Source: Spongilla lacustris
Lineage: Eukaryota; Porifera; Demospongiae; Spongillida; Spongillidae
DNA length: 64,000 nucleotides
Reading direction: 5' to 3'
Assembly (NCBI GenBank): GCA_949361645.1
Contig: OX442427.1
Coordinates: 4,344,016-4,408,015, forward strand
Position 1 is the stretch's first letter. Every line of letters begins with the position of its first letter. A program made the translations under genes and the position numbers. This document shows positions 1 through 8,850 of this stretch, one piece after another. The notes under the pieces were generated by a model that saw only the letters and a program-made list of their open reading frames with translations, searched no databases and was not told the DNA's origin.

Positions 1-348
1 TTTATGTACGTGGAGAATCATTAAACTGTTGAGACGAGATTGCTGCATTGTCGCTCGCAAGTACGATTTTATTCTTCTAAGCGCTGATGCACTTCTTTCG
101 CTTACTGCATTTGTGGCAGGCATGACCAGAACGAGTTTTAACACAGTGCATACTTCTGACATCAAGGTTCTAGCAGCAGGTGACAGACTAACCAGGTAAT
201 CCTTGATATCATGAAAAGTTGGAGAAGAATTACCACTATGTTTGAATTGCGTAGCTAGAAGATCCAGCTGAATTTTCATGTTGAACTTGTCTAAATCGGT
301 ACCATAGAATTGAACAATAAAATCATATTCATGCAGTGTTGTAAGTTT
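1..348 (-). pseudogene. hAT C-terminal dimerisation domain, out of frame with the main ORF
   Basis: Reading the minus strand one frame over from the main transposase ORF gives an open stretch to the window edge. It contains the hAT dimerisation signature, with PATNAVSERSASALRRIKS near 90-150 followed by RLNSLMILHVHK. In this family the region follows directly after the helical segment that ends the upstream ORF, so the two were one protein. It is cut by the window start, so the true C terminus is not visible. Confidence 0.8.
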
Positions 349-2083
349 CGCATCTTGCTGCTTTCAGCAACAGATCAACCAAATGTTTATACACTGCATA
401 ACCAGGTTGGTTAAATCGTTGCCTAACACAATTCACCACAAAATCAAGAACTTCAAAATAATTTTGTTGAAACAGCATTTTAGGGGAATCGTGAAAGTGC
501 CCATCTTCTGATCCAACCTCATACCTAGCAGGAACCTTCCTCTTTCTTGGTAGAGTTGGCTCATTTATGTCATGTTGTCTTGCCAACTGAAGAACCTTCT
601 CCCAAAATTCATCAAAGCACTCATTTGTTCTGATTCTTTCAAGTGTTAGGCATGTCAATTCAGCAATCCGTTGGCCTTCTGATGCATTCAGCTTTGGTGA
701 CTGAAGTGTTTTGCTCAGATTATCCGTATGTCTAAGGACACACTCTCCAAGCACTAAACCAAACATGTACTCAAACTTACTCATATAAGCTTCAACACCA
801 GCAATACGAGCACGAGTTTCAGAATCGGAAATGATATCTCTTGCCTTCTCCCAAAATTCTTGAAATACAGAATAGTTATTGATAACGCTGCAAAGTGAAT
901 CAGCTTTTACAGTCCACCGGGTTGGGCATAGCGTTCTGAATCCAGGTAGTTCAGGAGATATTTCTGACTTAATTTTTTCAAAAAGGGTGTCACGTCGTGG
1001 CGAAAACTTCAGTAGCTTCGAAATTTCATTCGTTGTATCAAGTGTGTCACGTAATATCTGATTATTCCGCACAGTATCACATGCTGCCAGGTTCAGTGCA
1101 TGGCCATAACAGTGTGTATAAACAGCGCGTGGCTCATCTTTAAGTATTTGAGTAGCAGCGCCATTTCTAATACCAGCCATGTTACTAGCCCCATCGTAGC
1201 ACTGACCGCGACACTTGTTGAGCTCCAAATTCATGCGCAGGATTACATCTTTCAATACAGCCACCACAACATTTGCTTCTATAGAGTCCACTATGTAAAC
1301 ACCAACAAAATCTTCATGACACTCGAAATCATCATCGACCCAACGGAAGCAGACAGCAACTTGCTCTCTATTAGAAGCATCTGTTACTTCATCTGCCATT
1401 ATAGTATAATAGGAAGCCCTTCTTATAACACTGCATATTTCTCTCGTCACTGTAAGTCCCATGATGTCAAGAATCTCGTTTTGAATATCGTGAGATGTGT
1501 ACTTTTCTGCACTCTTTTCCATGTGCTGTCGCATTGTTGGATCATCATGACTTCGTAGATAAAGCAATTGTTTTAGGTTACTGTCCTCGTCATTTCCATC
1601 TCCTCGAAGAGGTAAGCCCTGCCTCGCTAAAAACAGTACAGACTGAAACACCTTTAAAAGATATAGCCTACGAATCCTTTTTTCCTCGGCGTATTTGCAA
1701 GACAGCATTTCTCCCACATCTTTAGTTGTTTGTGGTAGAGAAACAACAACTTCCAGAGCTGTTTTGTGGCTTCTACTTCTTTCATGACAACTAAACCCTC
1801 CCGTGTTTCCACTGGCGTTCTTCCAGTTACTGTAACCGCTGTATATAAAAGCGTCATCAACATTTCCGCCATCCTTCATTTTGCCAGTCTCTATTGCCGT
1901 AACACAGATGTGACAAAAAGCAGCATCTTTGCTCTCATCGTAATGTAGCCAGTGCCACTGCTGAAACCACCCGCTCTGAAAGGCGCGGTGCTGCTTTCCA
2001 AATTGTCGCTTTGGAAATTTGAACGCTAAAGGTTGATGAGGTTTTTCCAAAACAACTGGTAAACGACGCGAGCATGTAGCCAT
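329..2083 (-). CDS. hAT-type transposase, TTF zinc finger + DUF4371 (ZMYM1-like)
   Basis: The 584-codon ORF starts at a real ATG. Residues about 35-110 form a TTF-type zinc finger: C57 and C60 in CHIC, then a YSNW segment, then C99, H100 and H106. The following DUF4371-like RNase-H-fold core shows MADEVTD (D231, E232), QCYDGASNMAG (D297), THCYGHALNLA (H324, H328) and a downstream CPTRW, the usual order of hAT transposases of the zinc-finger MYM-type 1-like group. Such proteins act in the nucleus to cut and paste DNA. The ORF ends before the C-terminal dimerisation domain, which lies in another frame just downstream (1-348), so a one-base indel near 345-352 truncates it. It may be an inactive copy or a sequencing error. 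The gene points left, with its 5' side toward the element end near 2319. Family assignment is firm; activity is doubtful. Confidence 0.87.
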   Translation of the reverse strand: MATCSRRLPVVLEKPHQPLAFKFPKRQFGKQHRAFQSGWFQQWHWLHYDESKDAAFCHICVTAIETGKMKDGGNVDDAFIYSGYSNWKNASGNTGGFSCHERSRSHKTALEVVVSLPQTTKDVGEMLSCKYAEEKRIRRLYLLKVFQSVLFLARQGLPLRGDGNDEDSNLKQLLYLRSHDDPTMRQHMEKSAEKYTSHDIQNEILDIMGLTVTREICSVIRRASYYTIMADEVTDASNREQVAVCFRWVDDDFECHEDFVGVYIVDSIEANVVVAVLKDVILRMNLELNKCRGQCYDGASNMAGIRNGAATQILKDEPRAVYTHCYGHALNLAACDTVRNNQILRDTLDTTNEISKLLKFSPRRDTLFEKIKSEISPELPGFRTLCPTRWTVKADSLCSVINNYSVFQEFWEKARDIISDSETRARIAGVEAYMSKFEYMFGLVLGECVLRHTDNLSKTLQSPKLNASEGQRIAELTCLTLERIRTNECFDEFWEKVLQLARQHDINEPTLPRKRKVPARYEVGSEDGHFHDSPKMLFQQNYFEVLDFVVNCVRQRFNQPGYAVYKHLVDLLLKAARCETYNTA

Positions 2084-2307
2084 AGTTAGGGGTTAGTCCC
2101 AGCACGTGCACACGCAAACTTGCACAGCTGGTCACTAACACTCTGAGGTGACGACTACATGACAGACTACAAGATTGAATATAATTACATGCAATTGCAA
2201 TTACTTGAGCGCATCAATGTAAAACATTATTTTTAATTGTTATTATTTTTATTTTTATTTTTGGGGTAAAAAGTGGTCGGGCTAAAGCCCGACCGGCCCG
2301 ACCATTT

Positions 2308-2319
2308 GCGCCGGGCCTG
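2308..2319 (-). repeat. Probable hAT terminal inverted repeat (one end only)
   Basis: Read on the minus strand this end is CAGGCCCGGCGC, the CAGG-type start common for hAT termini, and it lies upstream of the transposase start. Just inside is a GC-rich self-complementary stretch (2272-2306) with gtcgggc/gcccgac arms. Beyond 2319 the sequence changes abruptly to the G-rich repeat array, so 2319 is probably the element boundary and 2320-2327 (aactagta) a candidate 8-bp target duplication. The other end is outside the window. Confidence 0.5.
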
Positions 2320-5300
2320 AACTAGTAGTTGATGGTTCCCCTGACAGTGTAAGTCCATTTGTAGTGTTGGGGTTAATGGTTTCAGAGGTAGGGGGTTAAT
2401 GGTTTCACAGGTAGTGGGTCTGGTGGTTCCATTTGCAGTGAGGAACTGGTGGTTGTACTGTGTGGGGCTAGGATAGGGGGCCATTGTGGCTGGCCCCAGT
2501 GTTTGGGGCCTGCACCATGTAAGTCCACATGCAGTGAGAGCTAATGGCTCCATTGTGTGTGTGGTTCCACTCCACATGATGGGGTCCAGTTTTGTGAGGA
2601 CCGGTAATGTGGCAGCTGGTGACTCCCCTGCTGGCAGTCTGATTACTCCATACGTAAGAGGGTGGGTGGGTGGGAGGGCTGGGTGAGTGTGATTCCACGG
2701 GTATTGTGTGTTTGCAGTGAGAGGGCTAGTGAGTGGGGGATGGCCTTGCACGTTCGCTCCTGGACCTCGGATACAACTTGCAGTAAAGGATATGTAGTGA
2801 GAGACAGCCGTGGGGGCTATGTGGCGGCTACTAAGTTCCATGGGTAGTGGGGGGCATATGTGACTCCAGTTGATGGCTCCCCTGGTATTGTGGGGGGTGC
2901 CGAATTCCTATTGCAATGTGAGAGATAGAGTCTCCACCAGCATGCATTGTTGTGGGGCCCCCCAATGACCCTGCAGGGTTTTTTTAGCAGCTGGTGGCTC
3001 TCTCGCTGGCAGTCTGATGATTCCATCTCTGTAATGGCTCGACTGGTGCTAACTGGATTTGTAGTGCCGGTGGGGCTATTAAGTTCACTTGCATTAATGG
3101 TTCTGTCCGCTTGCAGTGAGGGAGCTGACCCCTGGGCCATTCTCAGGGTAGTTAAGGCTGCCTCATGTTAAAAATCTTGTTTTCGTGTTGTTGACACATT
3201 GTCAACATTCATGTTTGTATTACATCATTATGACGTTATGCGGATCGTTACTTATCGATCTCCCGTTAGCGTATGACGTCTACTTTTGTACAACTTTCAT
3301 ACCTATTATGACCCTAGATAGATCCACAGCATAACATTTGCGTTATATGCTCCCAAACTAACGATTGCCAAAAATTAACAGCAGCTGTCGAGCAACACTA
3401 ATCAGCCGCCTGGTTATTTGTTAATAACCACTGTACTTGACCCGCGTATTAACGAACTTCTAAAACGCCGGGGTGAAAATGCAGCTCGAAGGTAACTTTT
3501 TAATGCTTGGCAGGTTCCTCTAGGTTGATACTTATGGCTTATGATTGGGGATTTCAATAACTGGACCGTGCATCGAAGATTCATTAGTCTTTGTGCAGCT
3601 GGTCGGCCATTTTGAACTTTGTGCATGGTTGTTGGGAGTACAGCAAGCCAATTATTTTAATTCCCCAGTCGGCATAATACGTGCAAACATATGGGGATTT
3701 TAAATACCCCATTAGTTTTCTAAGACACGGATCGCAACATCCTGGCATACAGCCGTAATTGGATATATCGCCGTATTCCAAGCGGTTACATACCGCAGGG
3801 TGGTTTTCTAATCATAGAACGTTACAAATAGTTGGAACAGTGTATAAAATACACTCGTCTAAAGTTTCTATCATAGGGGACGCTTCTTGCGTGGGATTTG
3901 ACTTTTTGTACATAGTCGCCATTTTTTATGACGTAAATTCATTAAGTGGCAGCCTTAAGTACGCTGAGTTAACTAAAACGTGCAGTGAAGGACAGATAGT
4001 GGGCAGGAGTGCCGTGGGGGCGGGTCCCAGTGTGTGGCTAATGGTTCCGCTGGTAGTGTTTGGAGAGGGGTGGGTGTACATACAGTATATGTAGTTCATG
4101 GGACTACTTGTAGTGCGATGGCTGGCATCTCCACTGGCACATACCAATTGACCCCAGCTTATGTGGGCAGTGCAGGTCTGGTAACCCCATCTGTGAGAGA
4201 GCTGGTGGCTCTACTATTAGCAGTGTGTAGGTATTAAATGTAAGTTCACTTGTCTCATGCTGCTGTTAAGTTGACTTGCAGTTAAGGGGGATGGTGGTAG
4301 AATGGCTCCAGTGGTCCCATTGGCCCCTTGAACCTGTGGTTAATGTTCATTGGTATGGTGCACTTGTAGTGATATGGCTGGTGATGAAACATGCAGTGAA
4401 AGATAGGTAGTGGGAGATGCTACAGATAAGGCCCCTGATGGTTCCATGGATAGCGGGAGGGGGAGGGGGGGGGCTCCAGTTCATGGCTCCCATAATATTG
4501 TGGGGGTGCCAATACCAATCGCACTGTGAGTTTCCACCAGCATGATTATTCTGGGGGCCCCAATGACCCTGGGGTGTTTGGCAGCTGGTTGCTCCCTTGC
4601 TAACCAGCCAGACCTGCAGTGTGGGACTATTAAGGATACTGTCCGCTTGAAGTGAGGGAGCTGACCCCATTGGTACCTGGGCCGTACGTTGACTCAACGT
4701 GCAGTGAAGGACACCATTGGTCGTGTTTAGAGAGGGGCAGGTGTATGCACAGTACATGTAGTTCATGGCTTGTAGTGCGAGGGTTGGCATCTCCACTGGC
4801 CTCATACCTATTGACCCCAGCTTGTGCTGGCACCCCTGCTGGCAATGCAGGGTCTGGTAACCCCATCTGCAAGAGTGCTGGTGGCTCCACTACTTGCAGT
4901 GTGGAGGTATTATTTGTAAGTTCACTTGCATCATGCGGCTATTAAGTTCACTTGCAGTGATCAATGGGGGATGGTGGTTTTGATGTGTGACCATTGGCCC
5001 CTTGAACTTGCAGTGAATGGTCACTGGTATGGTGCACTTGAAGTGAGAAGGTCTGCTGAAACTTGCAGTGAAGGATAGGTCGAGGGAGATAGGGCGCCAT
5101 ATGTGGGGGCTGCTAAGTGAGTGTGAAATGGTTCCATAGATAATGGGGGCATGTGTGGCTACAGTTCATGCATGGTTCCCTGAAATAGTGGGGGGGGGGG
5201 GGGGGGGGGGCCATTTCCACTTGCAGTGTGAGGCCTGACGTCTCCATGCACCAGCATGCATGATTGTGGGGCCTCCCAATGACCCCGGGGAGTTTAGCAG

Positions 5301-6569
5301 CTGGTGGCTTCCCTGCTGGCAGTCTGATAACTCCATCTGTAATGTCTCCACTGGTGCTAACTGGAATGCAGTGTGGGCTTTTAAGTTCACTTGCATTAAT
5401 AGTTCTAATGTTACTGTCCGCTTGCAGTAAGGGAGCTGGCGCCGTTGACTCTATGTCCAGTGAAGGACAGGTAGTGGGTATGAGGGCCGTGGGGGCTGGT
5501 CCCAGTGTGTGGGGCACTTGTAGTGAAGGGGCGGGTATACGTTCAGTGCATGTAGTTCATGGCTTCCCCTGAAATTTGGGGACTGCTTAATTGCTTGTAG
5601 TGTGACGGCTGGCATCTCCACTGGCATCATGCCTACATTGTATTGACCCCAGCATGTGTGGGCACCCCTGCTGGCAGTGCAGGGTTTGGTAACCCCATCT
5701 GTAAGAGAGCTGGTGGCTCTACTACTTGCAGTGTGCGGGAGGAATTAAATGTTAGTTCACAAGCTTGTATTGTGCGGCTATTAAGTTCACTTGCTTTAAT
5801 GGTTCCAATGATACTGTCCGCTTGCAGTGAGGGAGCTGACCCCCATTGGTCCAGGTGGCTGGTCCCAGTGTGTGGAGCACTTGTAGTGAGGGCTTATGGT
5901 TCCACTGTTTGGAGAGGGGCAGGCGTACATGCAGTACTTTATGGGGACTACTTGTAGTTTGAGGGCGGCATCTCCACTGGCATCTATTGAACCGTGCTTG
6001 TGTGGGCACCCCTGCTGGCAGTACAGGGTTTGGTAACCCCATCTATAAGAGAGCTGGTGGCTCCACTACTTGCAGTGTGGAGGTATTATTTGTAAGTTCG
6101 CGAGGCTGTAGTGTAGGAGACTGGTGGTTTTGCTGTGTGGGGATGGCGCCATTGGCCCCTTGAACTTGTAGCGAACAATCAATAGTGGGGGTGGGGAGGG
6201 GGGCTGTACCAATGGGCTTCTGCTTACATGTATATGTAGGCCATTTGCAGTGAGGGCTAATAGTTCCACTGGTAGTGTTGGGAGGGGGCATGTGTGCCTT
6301 CCCTTGGTACATGTACATGTAGTTAATGGCTGCCCTGAAATTGTGAGGGCTGCCAACTCCATTTGCAGCAAGAGGGTTAGTACATGTAGTGTCTCCACTT
6401 GTATTGTGGAGGCTGACCCGGGTCTGATATGGGCGGGTGGTTCCATAGGTAGTGCGGGTTGGTGGCTCTGCATGGCATCTGTTGGTTATGCCGGGCTGCT
6501 GTCTGGACTTGCAATGTAGTAGTGAGGGCCCATATGCGGGGGGGCGGGGGGGGGGGGGGCGGTGGCTAT
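2320..6569 (+). repeat. Degenerate G-rich tandem array of foldback element A
   Basis: About 3.4 kb (excluding the insertion at 3142-3968) of imperfect repeats built from recurring words such as acttgcagtg, ctaatggttccactggtag, tggtggctcc and catctccactggcat, spaced tens of bases apart. No long ORF has family features; open stretches in this range are low-complexity by-products. The array has the same order and orientation as 8851-11738, so A and B are direct duplicates. A G tract of about 20 occurs near 5191-5211 and another G-rich tract near 6538-6560. The sequence has no match to a gene family I know. Confidence 0.8.
3142..3968. mobile_element. 827-bp inverted-repeat element inserted in array A
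   Basis: The ends are imperfect inverted repeats of about 20 bp: CTCAGGGTAGTTAAGGCTGC on the left and, reversed, CTCAGCGTACTTAAGGCTGC on the right. The paralogous array B has an uninterrupted version of the same site (9428-9440, gggccattaactc), which supports a discrete insertion, apparently with a 2-bp TT duplication (left flank ccatt, right flank ttaact). The interior is AT-rich single-copy sequence without a recognisable protein, so this is probably a non-autonomous DNA transposon of unassigned superfamily. Confidence 0.75.
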
Positions 6570-6755
6570 TTAGTGATTTAGAGGCTGTTTACTCCCTACA
6601 ACCACCATCGTCAGAGGTATGACCGCCGTCAGTACCGTTCTCGATCTCCCCATCCTCGTCGAATGTATCTTGAATATCGATCGTCGTATCCGTACCGCTC
6701 GAACTCGTCCGCCGATTGAAACTCTTACGAGCTTGTCTTCAGTGGACGTCGCCAT
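6570..6755 (-). CDS. Conserved short ORF in the right arm of element A
   Basis: This 61-codon ORF begins at an ATG just inside the terminal repeat and reads into the element. Its nucleotide sequence is shared with segments at 7856-8022, 11739-11924, 45364-45551 and 54838-55018, always just inside an arm and always facing inward. The copy at 11739-11924 differs by only two residues in this frame. A small deletion after the start and a one-base insertion displace it from the frame seen at 7856 (MATYQTTEDELVEL...). Another frame gives an acidic segment, DEDGEIENGTDGG, ending at a stop. It may be the decayed first exon of a transposase gene. I do not recognise the family; coding status is uncertain. 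Confidence 0.4.
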   Translation of the reverse strand: MATSTEDKLVRVSIGGRVRAVRIRRSIFKIHSTRMGRSRTVLTAVIPLTMVVVGSKQPLNH

Positions 6756-7290
6756 GCATATCGTTTATCTACACAGAAGATAACGAATATCAACTCACTG
6801 TGACAGGGACGATAGATTAAATACTTACCGAGCTAGCTAGCTAGCTAGCACAGTATAGGTGTGGCTATAAGTTATCCAAGTCTCAGCCCACAGGAAGTAG
6901 TTGCATATTCATGTACTTTTGGTATGGAAGCGGTTCACGCACGTACAACGGCGCGATTCGAGCGGGAAACTTGTACCAACTTTGCGCCGCTGTATCTATG
7001 TAACGGATGACATAAAAATTAACGAACAGAAAAATCGATAGGTATAGGACCTCTGTACCTACAAACCGAATTTGAAGCAAATTGATTACTCCTACCTAAA
7101 GTTATGGTGGGTTTGAACCCGGTGGGGTATCGAACGTTGCAATACTAGCACGGAGCAAGTGAGAGACCCCAAAATGTATTTTACCATAGAGAAATGGTGT
7201 AGTATGAAGTGTTGAAAATAGGATGTTGATAGCGTTAACCGTTCGGAAGATATAGCGATTCAAAAGAGAAGCATTTTTATAACATTTTAT
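6756..7290 (-). repeat. Right terminal inverted-repeat arm of element A (tip missing)
   Basis: This is the same arm sequence as 7294-7855 in opposite orientation, and it is related to the arms at 43983-44816, 44840-45363 and 55019-55552. Landmarks shared by all are cgattcgagcggga, aaaattaacgaacag, cataactttaggtagga (or its complement) and a gggttcaaaccc palindrome. The last ~35 bases, including the GGGACAG tip found in the hairpin element, are absent here, consistent with element B having inserted into or replaced the tip. Confidence 0.75.
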
Positions 7291-7293
7291 ATA

Positions 7294-7855
7294 TGGGACA
7301 GTCTCCGCGAAAAGGGACCTTAGAGATTAAAATAAAATGTTATAAAATTTCCTTGCGTTTGAATCACTATAGCGTTCGAACCGTTAAAGCTATCGGCTTC
7401 CAATTTTCAGCGCTTCATACTATACCATTTTTCTATGGTAAAATATTTTTAGGGATCTTAAATATGCTCCATACCAGTATTGCAACGTTCGATACTCCAC
7501 CAGGTCCAAACCCTCCATAACTTTCTGTAGGAGTAACCAAATCGCTTCAAATTCGGTTTGTAAGTAGAGAGGCCCTTTACCTATCGGTACGTTCTGTTTG
7601 TTAATTTTTATGTCATCCGTTACGGAGATACAGCGGCGCAAAGTTGGTACATGTTTCCCGCTCGAATCGCGCCGTTATACGTGCTTGAACCGCTTCCATT
7701 CACCGAAGTACATGAATATGCAACAACTTCCTGTGGGCTGAGACTTTGATAACTTATAGCCACACCTATACTGCACTGCGCTGGGTAAGTATTTTTAAAA
7801 ATCTATCGTCCCTGTCACTGTTGTTATTCGTTGTTCTTCGGTGTAGGTAAAAGAT
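7294..7855 (+). repeat. Left terminal inverted-repeat arm of element B
   Basis: The arm begins GGGACAGTCTCCGCGAAAA, almost the same tip as the 43983-44816 hairpin element (GGGACAGTTTCCGCGAAAA), and is flanked by TATAT. It then continues through the shared arm landmarks up to the ATG at 7856. Together with 6756-7290 it forms a roughly 1-kb head-to-head inverted repeat centred near 7310. Confidence 0.8.
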
Positions 7856-7972
7856 ATGGCAACTTATCAAACTACTGAAGACGAGCTCGTAGAGCTTCAA
7901 ACGGCTGACGAGTTCCAGCTGTACGAATATACGAAGATCGATATTCGCATTCGACGAAGACGGGGAGATTGA
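7856..7972 (+). CDS. Conserved short inward ORF in the left arm of element B
   Basis: The 38-codon ORF starts MATYQTTEDELVELQTADEF and ends in basic residues. The first half is the best-preserved form of the conserved arm segment (compare MVTYNTSE-ELVEF at 45364 and 55018). Continuing one frame over gives FDEDGEIEYGSDGG, with a stop at about 8020-8022. That acidic segment and its stop are recognisable in the other copies, which suggests either a shared ancestral frameshift or a splice junction. Acidic N termini are common in transposases, but I cannot name a family. Confidence 0.4.
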   Translation: MATYQTTEDELVELQTADEFQLYEYTKIDIRIRRRRGD

Positions 7973-8100
7973 GTACGGAAGTGATGGCGGTCGTCCCACT
8001 GACGATGCTGGTTGTAGGGAATAGGTAGCCCCTAAATCACTGAAGGAACCAGCAGCCCCACCCCCACTTAAGTGGCTAGCGGTAAGCCCCTTCACTTAAA

Positions 8101-8850
8101 GTGGATTTCATAGCCCCACATTGCCTACATCTCCTTACTTCCCTAATGCTACTGCCTTCACCACCTTACCTCATCCGACTGCCTTCTTTTCCTTCCTTCC
8201 CTAATCCTACTGCCTTCACCACCTTACCTCATCCTACTGCCTTCACCACCTTACCTCACCCTGCTGTCTTCACCACCTTACTTCATCGTACTGCCTTCAC
8301 CACCTTTCCTCATACAACTGCCTTCTTTTCCCTCCTTCCCTAATCCTACTGTTTTCACTACCTTACCTCATCCTACTGCCTTAACCTTCTTACCTCATCC
8401 TACTGCCTTAACCTTCTTACCTCATCCTACTACCTTCTTTTTCCTCCTTCCCTAATCCTACTGCTTTCACCCCTTACCTCATCCTACTGCCTTCACCACC
8501 TTACGTCATCCAACTGCCTTCATCACCTTACCACATCCAACTGCCTTTTCTCCCTCCTTCCCTAATCCTACTGCCTTCACCACCTTACCACATCCTACTG
8601 CCTTAACCACCTTACGTCATCCTACTGCCTTCACCAGCTTACCTCATCCTACTGCCTTCATCACCTTACCTCATCCTACTACCTTCATCACCTTACCTCA
8701 TTTTACTGCCTTCACCTTTTTACCTCATCCTACTGCCTTCACCACCTTACCTCATCCTTCTGCCTTCATCACCTTACCACATTCAACTGCCTTTTTTCCC
8801 TCCTTCCCTAATCCTACTGCCTTCACCACCTTACCTCACCCTACTGTCTA
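8101..8850 (+). repeat. 27-bp polypyrimidine minisatellite inside element B
   Basis: About 27 copies of a roughly 27-bp unit, ctactgccttcacc followed by accttacctcatc, with shorter variants containing ttttccctccttccc. The strand is almost free of G apart from the repeated tg. Because 27 is a multiple of three, open frames such as TAFTTLPHP repeats appear, but nothing else supports coding. Array A shows no such block, so it expanded or was acquired in copy B. Confidence 0.85.

Noticed and set aside
1100..1558. 152-codon plus-strand ORF opposite the hAT transposase
   Set aside because: Antisense shadow of the conserved minus-strand transposase.
2233..2841. 202-codon minus-strand ORF and similar Pro/Thr/Ser-rich ORFs in arrays A, B and C
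   Set aside because: They are open by composition in repetitive DNA, with no conserved start, no splice context and matching frames only where the DNA repeats.
8101..8343. 80-codon ORF with TAFTTLPHP repeats
   Set aside because: The 27-bp unit is divisible by three, so an open frame is expected. There is no ATG at the listed start and no domain.
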